From the NCBI GenBank assembly GCA_030447315.1, contig JAUJPD010000001.1:289834-353833 (forward strand): a stretch of DNA of 64,000 bases, read 5' to 3'. A model generated the notes under the pieces. It made no database searches. It was not told the DNA's origin and saw only the letters and a program-made list of their open reading frames with translations. Each line of letters begins with the position of its first letter. The first letter of the stretch is position 1. Of the stretch, positions 41,083-53,076 are shown one piece after another. The position numbers and the translations under genes were made by a program. Source of the DNA: Actinomycetota bacterium (GTDB lineage Bacteria > Actinomycetota > CADDZG01 > WHSQ01).

Positions 41083-41556
41083 TCAGACTAAAGGTTTGAT
41101 CAAAGCAACGGCCGTGGCGGCGATGCCCTCGCCACGGCCGATGAAGCCCATCCCATCGGTGGTCGTCGCCTTGACCGAGACGGTGTTGCCGTCGACGTGC
41201 AGAGACCGGGCCAGGTTCGCCCTCATCTCTGGCGCATGGGGTCCGATCCGGGGAGCCTCGGCGATGACGGTGGAATCGATGTTCACCACTTCGTATCCCC
41301 CCTCTCGCAGGGCGCCCGCTATGTGTTCCAGGAGCGACAGGCTCGACACGTCCTTCCATCGTTCTGAACCGGGAAACATGACACCCAGATCGCCAAGTCC
41401 CGCCGCGCCCAAGATGGCGTCGCCCACGGCATGACTGAGGACATCGGCGTCGGAATGACCTGCTAAGCCTCTGGGATGACGGAGATCGACGCCCCCGATG
41501 ATGAGGGCGCGATCATCCGCGAACCTGTGCGCGTCGTAACCGAAACCGATCCTCAC
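41083..41556 (-). CDS. ispF: 2-C-methyl-D-erythritol 2,4-cyclodiphosphate synthase
   Basis: Fifth step of the MEP isoprenoid pathway. The 157 residues start at GTG (RIGFGYDAHRFADD) with the metal ligands Asp and His of DAH, LAGHSDADVLSHAVGDAILG, DLGVMFPGS and KATTTDGMGFIGRGEGIAA. The GTG overlaps the ispD stop (GTGA), as expected for a coupled ispD-ispF unit. Confidence 0.96.
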   Translation of the reverse strand: MRIGFGYDAHRFADDRALIIGGVDLRHPRGLAGHSDADVLSHAVGDAILGAAGLGDLGVMFPGSERWKDVSSLSLLEHIAGALREGGYEVVNIDSTVIAEAPRIGPHAPEMRANLARSLHVDGNTVSVKATTTDGMGFIGRGEGIAATAVALIKPLV

Positions 41557-42233
41557 CGCCCCACCTCGCGTGCGTGCGCCTCTGCACGCTGCAGATCGTC
41601 GGGATCCGTGATCTTGAAGGACAGGCTCGATCCGACAGCTACTGCCACGGTCCCGCCGTAATGCTCTATCAGCTGGGCGTCGTCGGTGCCCGTGACACCT
41701 TCGGCCGCGGCACGCTGATGAGCGTCGAGCAGGAACCGGGTTCTGAATGCCTGGGGGGTCTGCACGTTCCACACCTGTTCACGTTCCAAGGTCTCGACCA
41801 CGTACCCATCACGAACGAGCTTCACCGTTTCCTTCATCTGTAACGCGGGAACGGCCGCGTCACCATGCTGCAGCGCCTCGATCACCGCCGCGAACACCTG
41901 CGGGGGAGCGAACGGTCTGGCGGCGTCGTGGACGATCACCACGTCCGAGACGACATGCTCGAGACCCGCACGAACGCTTTCCTGACGCGTGGCTCCACCG
42001 GCGACGACGTGAGTCGCCTCGGGAAGCAGGCGGGTGGCTTCGTCGACTCGATCGGCGGGAACCACCACCGTGATGTCATGGATCTCCGCGGCCAAGATCG
42101 CATCGAAGCTCCATCGAAGCACGGGACGTCCGGCGAGGTTCAGGAACTGTTTCGGGGCACCGCCGGCGACGCGACGGCCGCTTCCACCTGCAGCGAGAAG
42201 CGCTGCCGGCGCGTGGTCTGGATCGTGGGCTAT
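41553..42233 (-). CDS. ispD: 2-C-methyl-D-erythritol 4-phosphate cytidylyltransferase, apparent ATA start
   Basis: Third step of the MEP pathway. The nucleotide-binding start LLAAGGSGRRVAGGAPKQFL, LNLAGRPVLRWSFDAI, VIVHDAARPFAPP and the TPQAFRT block identify it. The frame has no ATG, GTG or TTG upstream of AALLAAGGSG; the only reasonable initiator is ATA at 42231-42233. It overlaps the carD stop (ATAG), with GAGGT 6 nt upstream, and gives 226 residues, a normal length. A base error at the start codon is the alternative. Confidence 0.9.
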   Translation of the reverse strand: MAHDPDHAPAALLAAGGSGRRVAGGAPKQFLNLAGRPVLRWSFDAILAAEIHDITVVVPADRVDEATRLLPEATHVVAGGATRQESVRAGLEHVVSDVVIVHDAARPFAPPQVFAAVIEALQHGDAAVPALQMKETVKLVRDGYVVETLEREQVWNVQTPQAFRTRFLLDAHQRAAAEGVTGTDDAQLIEHYGGTVAVAVGSSLSFKITDPDDLQRAEAHAREVGR

Positions 42234-42718
42234 CCGAGAACCTCGTCGAGCATCTTCTCGGCGGCCTCTTCGTCGCAGTTCTTGGAGAAGGTCAGCTCCG
42301 AGACAAGGATCTGACGCGCTTTGGTCAACATCCGCTTCTCGCCGGCCGCAAGACCCTTCTCTTTATCTCGTTGATGAAGACTACGAACGACGTCGGCAAC
42401 TTGATAGATGTCCCCCGACCGCAGCTTTTCGACGTTCGCTTTGAACCGGCGCGACCAGTTGGTCGTGTTGGTGGTGGGCTCGTTCTTCTTCAAGACCTTG
42501 AGCACCTTCGGGACCTCTTTGGCCGGAGTGACCTGTCGCAGACCCACTTCCTCGGTGGAGTCGGTGGGAACCATGAGGGTCAACTCGCCGTAAGCCAGCT
42601 TCAAGATGAAGTAGTCGCGTTTCTCGCCAAACATCTCTTTGACTTCGAGCTTCTCGATGATGGCTGCACCGTGATGGGGGTAGACGACCTTGTCGCCTAC
42701 ACGAAAAGAACGCGTCAC
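42230..42718 (-). CDS. carD: CarD family transcriptional regulator
   Basis: CarD binds RNA polymerase beta and stabilises open complexes, with roles in rRNA and stress transcription. RNAP-interacting N-domain FRVGDKVVYPHHGAAIIEKL, YFILKLAYGELTLMVPTD; C-domain NWSRRFKANVEKLRSGDIYQ, GLAAGEKRMLTKARQILVSE. I choose GTG at 42718, 9 nt after GGGAGGG; an ATG three codons upstream directly abuts that site and is less likely. It leads carD-ispD-ispF-cysS-rlmB. Confidence 0.94.
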   Translation of the reverse strand: MTRSFRVGDKVVYPHHGAAIIEKLEVKEMFGEKRDYFILKLAYGELTLMVPTDSTEEVGLRQVTPAKEVPKVLKVLKKNEPTTNTTNWSRRFKANVEKLRSGDIYQVADVVRSLHQRDKEKGLAAGEKRMLTKARQILVSELTFSKNCDEEAAEKMLDEVLG

Positions 42719-42850
42719 TCTGAACATCCCTCCCTGCGAGCAGTACCTTTAACGCCTGAAGAGGCGGTCAGACACGGAAAAGGGCCCTGAGAAGAGCTTG
42801 TGTCTAGGCTCAAGGGTAGCACGCGGCGTCCCAGAGCCTCTTTGAAGCGG

Positions 42851-44203
42851 TCACGCTGCGGCCGGGCTACCGGCGACGCGGATAGCTTCCGGAAGGTCCG
42901 CCACCTCGATCACGCGTATCCGGTCCGAGCTTGCTTGCGCTCCCCGCGGAACGATCGCCCGAGTGAACCCCAGACGTTCCGCTTCGGTGAGTCGCCGCTG
43001 GATGCCTGGAACGCGACGTACTTCGCCCGCAAGTCCGACCTCGCCCACCGCCAGAGTCCGATGATCGACCGGTCGGAGACTCTTTGATGACAACAGCGCC
43101 AAACACAGAGCCAGATCCGCGGCTGGCTCTTTGATGTGCAAGCCCCCGGCGGCCGCAACGAACACGTCGTCCTCCACCAGCTTGCAGAGCCCTCTCTGGG
43201 TGAGGACGCCGATCAAGAGAGACAGCCGCTTCGCGTCGTAACCGATGGCCACCCGTCGAGGTTGAGGGAGGCCGGAAGCAGCAACGAGGGCCTGCACTTC
43301 GATCAGCACCGGCCGGACGCCCTCGAGAGCAGGGAACACCGTGGAACCTGCAACGTCTGGCAAACGATCCGCGAGGAACATCGCAGAAGGATCCTGAACG
43401 CCCTGGAGCCCTTTCTCATCCATGATGAAAACACCGGCTTCATCACATGAACCGAACCGGTTCTTCAAGGCGCGGAGAAGTCTGAAGGTCCCGCTGCGTT
43501 CCCCCTCTAAAGAAAGAACCGTGTCTACGAGATGTTCTAAGGTCCGCGGCCCCGCGACCGTCCCTTCCTTGGTCACGTGACCGATCAAGACGACCGCGCT
43601 GCCGGTGGTCTTCGCGAATCGGACCAGGGCTCCTGCGCACTCTCGCACCTGGACCACCGAGCCCGGCGCCGAGTCATGGTCGGGATCCTCCAGGGTTTGT
43701 ATCGAGTCAACGACGAGCACGGCGGGGTTCTGTTGGACAGCCGCACTGAGGATCGCCGGAAGAGAGGATGACGCGGCGGCGCTCAGTCGCTCGCCCGCGA
43801 TGCCAAGGCGACATCCACGCATCGCTACCTGATCGAGCGACTCCTCGCCGGTTACCAACAAGGTCTGGTTGCCGCCTGTTTGGATCGCGTCGATCATCTG
43901 AAGCACCAGGGTCGACTTTCCAACGCCGGGATCGCCCGAGAGCAGGATCACGGATCCCGGAACGATCCCACCACCAAGCGTTCGATCGAGCTCGGAGATG
44001 TTGGTACGGATACGCGGAGCCGGACCACCCGGACGATCCAACCGGCATATCTCGGCAGCGGTGACCGCGCCGGGTCGCGCGCTGGAGACGCCGGGAGCAG
44101 GCGCAGACGCCGTTCCCCACGAGTCACAGGCCGGACAGCGCCCGAACCATCGCGGCGAGCTGTGCCCACATCCGTCACAGGAGAAACAGGTTGCCGTCTT
44201 CAT
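42851..44203 (-). CDS. radA: DNA repair protein RadA (Sms)
   Basis: RecA-like helicase that aids branch migration in recombination repair. Zinc finger CDGCGHSSPRWFGRCPAC near the N-terminus; Walker A in LLSGDPGVGKSTLVLQ; VTGEES; the RadA-specific KNRFGSCDE; and a Lon-like C-domain (VGEVGLAGEVRRVPGIQRRL). 450 residues, normal. ATG start without Shine-Dalgarno; TAGCGT (44212-44217) lies 8 nt upstream, suggesting a leaderless mRNA. The Arg-rich open extension upstream is repeat sequence. Confidence 0.95.
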   Translation of the reverse strand: MKTATCFSCDGCGHSSPRWFGRCPACDSWGTASAPAPGVSSARPGAVTAAEICRLDRPGGPAPRIRTNISELDRTLGGGIVPGSVILLSGDPGVGKSTLVLQMIDAIQTGGNQTLLVTGEESLDQVAMRGCRLGIAGERLSAAASSSLPAILSAAVQQNPAVLVVDSIQTLEDPDHDSAPGSVVQVRECAGALVRFAKTTGSAVVLIGHVTKEGTVAGPRTLEHLVDTVLSLEGERSGTFRLLRALKNRFGSCDEAGVFIMDEKGLQGVQDPSAMFLADRLPDVAGSTVFPALEGVRPVLIEVQALVAASGLPQPRRVAIGYDAKRLSLLIGVLTQRGLCKLVEDDVFVAAAGGLHIKEPAADLALCLALLSSKSLRPVDHRTLAVGEVGLAGEVRRVPGIQRRLTEAERLGFTRAIVPRGAQASSDRIRVIEVADLPEAIRVAGSPAAA

Positions 44204-44663
44204 TAGGGCCGACGCTAACGACCGACTGAGATTTGGACCAACTCGTTGCAGGGAGCGGAGCGGGCGCCACCGTCGCCGGAGCGGACGCAACGAGCGGAGC
44301 GGGCGAGCCGACGTCGCCGAGTAGTTGTGAGGCGGAGGGACGGAGCGGGGTCGCGCCCGCGGGCGGCGGCGGTCGACCGGCGGAGCGGAACGAGCGGAGG
44401 CGGGACGTGTTCGATCCCGGAGGAGCCTCCGCGCAGCGAGCGGAGCCGGGCGAGCCGACGTCGCCGGAGCGGGGCTCTGGAGGCGCACGGCGTCGATACC
44501 GAAGCGACCCTGTCGCCGTGCGCCGGAAGGAGCAGGCCCCCGCCGATCAGGCGGCGGCCGTCGCGCCCCCGCGGGGCGGCGGCGGTCGGCCAGCGGAGCG
44601 GAGTGGGCGCGAAAAGACCCGGCCCCCTCGAGGACCGGGTCTAAGTCGCCTTGGCTTGGTGGT
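44204..44663. repeat. GC-rich repeat region between radA and clpC
   Basis: 460 nt without a credible gene. It is built from short repeats such as GAGCGGA and CGAGCCGACGTCGCCG. Sequences at about 44326-44348 (GAGTAGTTGTGAGG then CGGAGGG) and 44404-44435 (GACGTGTTCGATCCCGGAGG then AGCCTCCGCG) recur in the DUF2520-folK gap. Open frames across it are compositional. Confidence 0.65.
44612..44642 (-). terminator. Intrinsic terminator after clpC
   Basis: On the minus strand AGACCCGG and CCGGGTCT form an 8-bp stem around a GC-rich loop, followed by TTTT. It lies about 20 nt after the clpC stop codon. Confidence 0.8.
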
Positions 44664-47185
<2,522 letters not shown>

Positions 47186-47244
47186 TCCAGGCCTCCTTCG
47201 TTTTCTTCCGGAGAGGGCTGACCATCAGCCGTCTCCTGTTTCCC

Positions 47245-47250
47245 ATTATA
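47245..47250 (-). promoter_or_regulatory. Consensus -10 box (TATAAT) upstream of clpC
   Basis: TATAAT on the minus strand about 60 nt before the clpC TTG start. No clear TTGACA-like -35 lies 16-18 bp upstream; instead a GAGGG/CCCTC inverted repeat overlaps that area and could bind a heat-shock or ClgR-type activator. The activator idea is inference. Confidence 0.5.
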
Positions 47251-47418
47251 GGAAGAGGGAGTCTTTACCCTCGGTCTCTAGTCGCCACCCATAAGAACGT
47301 CGAAACGACCAGAAACGTTCCGGGTCTCCATCCCCGAATGGGCACACTTCAGGCCTCCCGAAGTAGCTCGTGGCGGGTCAGTGGACCGGATCCGAGCGCG
47401 GCGTCGTCACGCCGAAGA

Positions 47419-48807
47419 TCATGCCGCCGATAGTGGGCGCGGGGCCATCGGCGCGGGGTGCGCGCGGAACAGAAAGCGCCGGTCGCGACCGGAGATCTGG
47501 GTCCTGCCGCCGGACGTGGAGAAACCCCTGGCCAGCGGCACCCACGGAAGCGCGCCGGGTAGCCGGCGACTCTCGCGCGCGGCGCCGCGCTTCGGCACCA
47601 CCCACAGCCCTACGTTGATGGGCTCGACCGAGGTGTGGTCACCCGGTCCGAAGGTGACATCGAGGCCGCCGAACCGGCCTCCGGACAGTGCTTCCAGAGT
47701 CAGTGCGGCGTCACCCCCCGGCTCCGTCCTGCGAGCCGCCCACCCGATCATCTGAACAGCCTCATAGGCACGGCGCTCCCACCCCAAAGGTGGGCTCTCC
47801 CACCAGTTCGCGTACGCCGTCTGAAGGACTGGAGACTCGGGATCGGCAGGTAGTGGGCTCCGCGGGCATAGCTATCCGCCGCGATGGTGCCGGGAGCCGG
47901 GATCGAGCCCGTGGGGAACGAGGTGAGCAAGGAGTCGAATCCCACCACCTGGGGCCGCCACTGCCGGGCGTTCAGGCGGGTCTTGCGGCCCGAGGGGGCC
48001 GACGCGATGCGTGCGAGAGCCGTGGATCGGTAGGCGCTGCCTTGCCGGCGTAGGGCGTCGATGGTGGCCACCATGGCCGTGGGAGGGCCCTCCAGCACGA
48101 GCGCTTCGACCTTCTGACGCCGAAGCCGCCGAAGTTGCACAGCCAGGTTCTGCGGCGACTCCGGGTAGGTCTCGGACGCAACCAGACGCCGACCCGATCC
48201 TGCCAACGCCTCCGTCAGCGACCGGCGCGCCACCTCGCCCGACAGTGAATCGGTCGTCAGGGCACCTATCTTCCGATAGCGACGGTCTCGCAACGCGTAG
48301 TCGACGATCCGCTGAGCCTCCCAGACGTACGACGGCGACACCTGGAAGACGTGCTGGCTCAAAAGCCCGGCGCCAAAGAGGTCTCCGAAGCACAGCAGGG
48401 CCGGGATCCCGGCCTCGGCCAACACCTCCTCCGCCGGGGGCAGAGCCTCGGGGGACCCGCGTAGACGATGCCGAGCGTTCGCTGGGAGGCGGCCTGGAGC
48501 GCGACCAACTCGGTCGCCTTGCGCGGATCGCCCTCGTCGTCGACCGTGACGAGCTCGACCGCCGGCTCCCCTCGGAACGATCGCGGTTCAAGAGATGGAC
48601 GCCCAGGTGCGCGCCCTCGAAGGCATCGTCACCACGCCAGGAGTCGGGGCCGGAGAAAGTCCCGACCAACGCGACGACCAGGCTCTCGGAGCTGGTCGGC
48701 GACGCCTCGGGTGAGCGCGAGGGGAAGGTGACGGCGCCACCGTCGTTCGCCTGACACGAGGCCATGAACAAGACGGCGCAGGCCGCCGCGAGCGGTCTCG
48801 GTCGCAT
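47419..48807 (-). CDS. LivK-like periplasmic-binding lipoprotein, three frameshifts
   Basis: ABC-type amino-acid or small-ligand binding protein of the type I fold. N-terminus with lipobox (AACAVLFMASC), VALVGTFSGPDSW, a mid part GEPAVELVTVDDEGDPRKAT, IPALLCFGDL, QHVFQVSPSY, RYRKIGALTTD and a C-part WWESPPLGWERRAYEAVQMI. The frame breaks near 48577, 48450 (C5 run) and 47820, each a single missing base. No permease or ATPase genes are nearby. Ligand unknown. If the breaks are real this is a pseudogene. Confidence 0.75.
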
Positions 48808-48865
48808 GGAGGCATCCTGCCATCGGCTCCGCACTATGCCGGCGAGGTCGCCTACGAGGAAGAGG

Positions 48866-50289
48866 CTAGGTTGCCTCCGGCCGGAGGGTCGGGAACAGAA
48901 CGACCTCGCGGATCGAATCGGCCTGCAGCAGCAGCATCAGGAGGCGGTCTATCCCGAGCCCGAACCCGCCGGCGGGCGGCATCCCGTACGCCAGCGCCTC
49001 CAGGAACTCCTCGTCTTTGACCGTGGCCTCGTCGTCGCCGGCCTCGCGAGCCTCCGCCTGCTGCTCGAAACGACGCCGCTGCTCGGTGGGATCGTTCAGC
49101 TCCGAATAGATCGGTGCGATCTCGAGCCCGCCCAGGATGAGGTCGGCGTGCTCGGTGAACCCCGGGATGCTGCGGTGGTCTTTGGCCAGCGGAGACACGT
49201 CCGTGGGGAATCCCGTTACAAAGGTGGGAGCGATCAGCGTCTTCTCGCTCGTCTGTTCGAAGATCTCGGCGAGCACCTTTCCCCGCGACCATCTCTCGTC
49301 GATGCGGACGCCCAGTTCGGTGGCAGCCGTCGACAAGGCGGCGGCGTCGCCGTCGTTCCAGATAGCCATCAGGTCCCGGCCGGTGGCCTGCCCGATGATC
49401 TCGAACATGGTGGAGCGTTCGAAGGGAGTCGCGAGATCGATCTGCCGCCCAGAGATCTCGATCACGAGTCCACCCGTTACCGCTTGCGCGATAGAGCGCA
49501 CGAGGTCTTCGACCACGGCCATGGTGTCCTCGTAGTCGACGTACGCCTCGTACGCCTCCAGCATCGTGAACTCGGGATTGTGCCGCGGGAGACCCCCTCG
49601 TTGCGGAAGCTCCTGTTGAGCTCGTAGACCCGCTCCATCCCGCCGATCAGGAGCCTCTTGAGATACAGCTCCGGCGCCACCCGCAGGAAGAGGTCCATGT
49701 CGAGGGCGTTGTGGTGCGTGACGAAAGGACGGGCTACGGCTCCCCCGGCGAGCGGCTGGAGAAGAGGCGTCTCGACCTCCAGGAAACCTCTTTCCCCGAA
49801 GAAGGTGCGCACCGCGGAGTTGGCCGCGGAGCGGGCCTCGACCGCACGACGCGCGCCATCGTTGAGCAACAGATCCAGGTACCGCTGGCGGTATCTCGAT
49901 TCGATGTCGCTGATGCCGTGCCAGTTGTCCGGCATGGGTCGCGTGCACTCAGCGAGCAGCGTCGTCTCTGCGACCTTCAACGAGAGCTCTCCCCGGCGCG
50001 TGACGACCACCTCGCCACCGGCCCCGACGATGTCTCCGACGCCGAGGGCGCTGAACGCCGCCAGGCCCTCGTCTCCCAGAACCGCGTGCTGTGCGAACAG
50101 CTGGATGCGACCCGATGCGTCCATCAGATCTGCGAAGGCGACCTTGCCGTGAGTCCTGATCGTCATGATGCGTCCGGCCAGACGCGCCTCTGTTCCGGTC
50201 TCGGTCCCCGGCTCCAGCTCGGCGAAGCGGTCTCTGACGTCTCCGATCGAAAAGGTTCGCTCGTAACGGTACGGGTACGCCTGCGTCAT
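48866..50289 (-). CDS. lysS: Lysine--tRNA ligase (class II), one frameshift
   Basis: Charges tRNA-Lys. The anticodon OB-fold ([20 protein letters not shown]), motif 1 region ([20 protein letters not shown]), [20 protein letters not shown], motif 2 with [13 protein letters not shown] and [14 protein letters not shown], and motif 3 [13 protein letters not shown] are present. The frame breaks between EGVS and HNPEF near 49595; one added base gives 474 residues, normal. Its start overlaps the coaX stop by 4 nt. Confidence 0.93.
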
Positions 50290-51071
50290 CCCGCTTCTCC
50301 CACCGGGTTGCGCTCGAATATCAAGCGCAGGCCGAGCAGGGTCAGGGTCGGTTCGACCCTCTCGATCGTCCTGCAGTGTTCGATCACGGTCTCGGCATGT
50401 CCTCCCGTCGCCACCACCCGCGCATCGTCGTCCAGCTCCTTCATCGTGCGCTCCACCAGTCCGTCGACCAGTGCAGCAACGCCGAAGACGATGCCAGACT
50501 GGATCGCGAAGACGGTGTTCTTGCCGATCGCCGTCGGCGGAGCGACCAGCTCCACGCGCGGCAGGCGAGCTGTGGCCTGGAACAGCGCGGTCGCCGAGCT
50601 CTCTAGCCCGGGAGCCAAGGCGCCCCCGATGTATTCGCCGGCCCCGGTGACTACATCGAAGTTGATCGCGGTTCCGAAGTCGACAACGATCACAGGTTCA
50701 TCCGGAAATAGCTCGTGCGCTGCGACCGAGTTGGCCACCCGGTCCGCCCCGACCTCCTTGGGATTGTCGATGCGTATCACGATCCCGGTTCTGACCCCGG
50801 GTTCGACTACGACGGGCGGAAAGCCGAAGTACTTGAGCGCCATCGCGCGCAGTTGCTGGGTGGCCCGAGGCACAACCGAAGCGATCGCTACTCCCGTTAT
50901 CTCATTCGAGAAAGAAAGCTCAGCGAGTCGTAAGAACTCGCCGAACATCAGCGCGAGCTCGTCGGCGGTCCGTCGCTGCTCGGTGGACGCCCGCCACTCG
51001 TGTATCAGCTGCCCGCGGTCGAAGACGCCGAGGTGGGTCTGGGTGTTCCCTACATCGACGGCAAGCAGCAC
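50286..51071 (-). CDS. coaX: Type III pantothenate kinase
   Basis: First step of CoA synthesis from pantothenate. The 261 residues start [17 protein letters not shown] with the ATPase phosphate-binding motif; [34 protein letters not shown] and [13 protein letters not shown] follow, all typical of CoaX. The GTG start overlaps the panC stop (TAGTG). It lies between panC and lysS, so pantothenate formation and use are encoded side by side. Confidence 0.95.
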   Translation of the reverse strand: MLLAVDVGNTQTHLGVFDRGQLIHEWRASTEQRRTADELALMFGEFLRLAELSFSNEITGVAIASVVPRATQQLRAMALKYFGFPPVVVEPGVRTGIVIRIDNPKEVGADRVANSVAAHELFPDEPVIVVDFGTAINFDVVTGAGEYIGGALAPGLESSATALFQATARLPRVELVAPPTAIGKNTVFAIQSGIVFGVAALVDGLVERTMKELDDDARVVATGGHAETVIEHCRTIERVEPTLTLLGLRLIFERNPVGEAG

Positions 51072-51913
51072 TACGCCTCCGAAACCGGAAGGTTGTCGAT
51101 CAGCCGGGTCGAACCGACACGAGCGGCGATCACCAGCAGGATGGGGCTGGTTCCGTCGGAGGGCCCGAAAGTAGTGGGGTCTACGGCGCGCGCGTATCCA
51201 AGGACCACTCCCGTCTCGGATTCCACGACGTCCTCCATCACCTTTTCGGCCACCTCTTGCGCAGCCCCTTCGGACAAGGCCGCGTGCCCTGCCTCCAGAG
51301 CTCTCCACAGAACCGTGGCACGCTCGCGCTCCTCGCTCGAAAGGTACGCATTGCGGCTGCTCATCGCCAGCCCGTCGGGCTCGCGCACCGTCGGGCATAC
51401 AACCACCTCGACCGGGATCGACAGGTCCCGGACCATGGCTTGTATCACCGCCACCTGCTGGGCGTCCTTCTGGCCGAAGTACGCCTTGTGTGGCTGGACC
51501 TGGTTGAAGAGCTTCGCGACCACGGTCGCTACCCCGTCGAAATGGCCGGGGCGAGCCTCGCCTTCGAGCGGGAGGGCGACGTCCGCAGCCGTAACCATCG
51601 TCGAGGTTCCCGCGGGATACATCTCCTCCGTGGTGGGCGCGAAGACGATATCGGTCCCCGCGCCTTCAGCCAGGTGCAGATCTCGCTCTTCAGAGCGGGG
51701 ATAGGCCGCAAGATCTTCGCGGGGGCCGAACTGCAGCGGATTGACAAAGATGCTGACGACGACGACGTCGCACTCGAGGCGCGCGGCTCGAAGCAAAGAC
51801 AGGTGACCCTCGTGCAACGCTCCCATCGTGGGAACGAACCCGATCGAGTGGTCCGCCCGCCGGTGTGGGGTAAGCGCATCCCGCAGGGCGCCCTCGGTGC
51901 GAACGACCTTCAT
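51071..51913 (-). CDS. panC: Pantothenate synthetase
   Basis: Joins pantoate and beta-alanine using ATP. Motifs: VPTMGALHEGHLSLLRAA (HxGH), VVSIFVNPLQFGPREDLAAY, YFGQKDAQQVAVIQAM and MSSRNAYLSSEER (KMSKS-like). 280 residues, normal. The 4-nt overlap with the upstream DUF2520 gene and the shared stop/start with coaX suggest one transcript. Confidence 0.97.
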   Translation of the reverse strand: MKVVRTEGALRDALTPHRRADHSIGFVPTMGALHEGHLSLLRAARLECDVVVVSIFVNPLQFGPREDLAAYPRSEERDLHLAEGAGTDIVFAPTTEEMYPAGTSTMVTAADVALPLEGEARPGHFDGVATVVAKLFNQVQPHKAYFGQKDAQQVAVIQAMVRDLSIPVEVVVCPTVREPDGLAMSSRNAYLSSEERERATVLWRALEAGHAALSEGAAQEVAEKVMEDVVESETGVVLGYARAVDPTTFGPSDGTSPILLVIAARVGSTRLIDNLPVSEA

Positions 51914-52776
51914 CCGGTCTGCAGCGCGTCTTGAAGCGCCTCCTGATCCTCCGGCCCGATACGACCGCTTAGGAGCGCCGCCGCCACGATGGTGTTGATC
52001 GTGTGCACATATCCGTTCAGCAGGTGAGGGGAACGCGCGGCAACCGCTCCGGCGTGCTGCCGGACGACCTCGATCTCCCTGCGCACGACGGGCCCGGTGA
52101 GGGCCAGGGCCGCTCGCTCTGCCCGGCCCGCGTTGGCGACCGTACCGGCCGCGATCGGACCGAGCACTCGAGAAGGCGCCTCGACGCCTATCGAGGCGAG
52201 CATCTCTTCGCCGAGGGCCATGAGGGCCGCGATGCCGTTAGAGGTGGTGACGGCAGCCGCGTGCCACAACACCCGATCATCTTCGGCCACGTCGAGCGGT
52301 ACACCGTAAAGGTCCTGTTCGATCAGGACATGGGCCCACTCGCGGGCTCCCTCCGAGCAAGTCACGCCCCACGCCGAGCCCGGTAACCGTGCGACGGCGG
52401 TATCGACGTCGGGACACGCCTGGACGGGATGCAAAGCACAGCGCGCACGAGCAAAGGGAGCCGCGGCGAGAGGCTGGATCCCGGCCGAGCCGGCGAAGTG
52501 CACGACAACGGCATCCATACCGGGAAGCTCGGCCGCGACGTCCGCCACCGCGGCGTGCGGAACCCCAATCAATACGAGGTCCACCGCGGGGATCTCTCCG
52601 AGCGTGCAGGCCGGGGCGTCGAGACGCCGTGCCGCGGCCTCGGCCGAGGACGAGGTACGAGAAGACACCGAGACGATCTGGTGGTCCCGGGCGCGGAGAA
52701 GGAGGGCCACGGCGGTACCGACCGGTCCGGCCCCCACCAGCGCAACGCGCAAGGGGGCCGCGGGAAGAGACGTCAT
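51910..52776 (-). CDS. Rossmann-fold and DUF2520-domain protein
   Basis: A 288-residue protein with an N-terminal NAD(P)-type fold (VALVGAGPVGTAVALLL, VDLVLIGVPHAAVADVA) and a helical DUF2520 C-domain (AAVTTSNGIAALMALGEEML, LNGYVHTINTIVAAALL). The same gene lies between folK and panC in mycobacteria (Rv3603c). Resemblance to ketopantoate reductase-like enzymes and its place before panC make a pantothenate-related role possible, but that is unproven. Confidence 0.85.
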   Translation of the reverse strand: MTSLPAAPLRVALVGAGPVGTAVALLLRARDHQIVSVSSRTSSSAEAAARRLDAPACTLGEIPAVDLVLIGVPHAAVADVAAELPGMDAVVVHFAGSAGIQPLAAAPFARARCALHPVQACPDVDTAVARLPGSAWGVTCSEGAREWAHVLIEQDLYGVPLDVAEDDRVLWHAAAVTTSNGIAALMALGEEMLASIGVEAPSRVLGPIAAGTVANAGRAERAALALTGPVVRREIEVVRQHAGAVAARSPHLLNGYVHTINTIVAAALLSGRIGPEDQEALQDALQTG

Positions 52777-53076
52777 CGCAAGATCGCTCCAGTCCTGGGG
52801 GGGTACCGGTCGAGACCGAGAGCATAAGAGGGTGAGTCACTGCCTCCCTGCTGGAGCGCAGGCGAGACGTGTTGCACCCGGAGGAGCCTCCCCGCTCTTG
52901 GAGCGCAGGCGAGACGTGTCGCATCCCGGAGGAGCCTCCGCAGCAACTACTCGCTTCAGCGAGTAGTTGTGAGGACCGCGACGGAGGGGTGCGGCCGGCT
53001 CGCCGGAGCGGACCCCGCCGCTCTTGTCGCGACCTGGGTCGCCTGGAGGTGGCAGACGCGAAAAGAGGCGGGCTGG
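52777..53076. repeat. Repeat-bearing gap between the DUF2520 gene and folK
   Basis: A 300-nt non-coding stretch. It holds two tandem copies (52852-52899 and 52900-52943) of a unit with TGGAGCGCAGGCGAGACGTG and CCCGGAGGAGCCTCC, followed by a long perfect hairpin (52944-52969) and GAGTAGTTGTGAGG. The same words occur between radA and clpC. Confidence 0.7.
52944..52969. terminator. Perfect 11-bp hairpin in the DUF2520-folK gap
   Basis: Stem CAACTACTCGC, loop TTCA, stem GCGAGTAGTTG. The stem is perfect, but no T-run follows on either strand, so it may be a processing or folding element rather than a terminator. Confidence 0.5.

Noticed and set aside
47419-48807. A true pseudogene of a LivK-like protein
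   Set aside because: Each of the three breaks is a single missing base, one in a C5 run, like those in essential genes; decay cannot be excluded but error is simpler.
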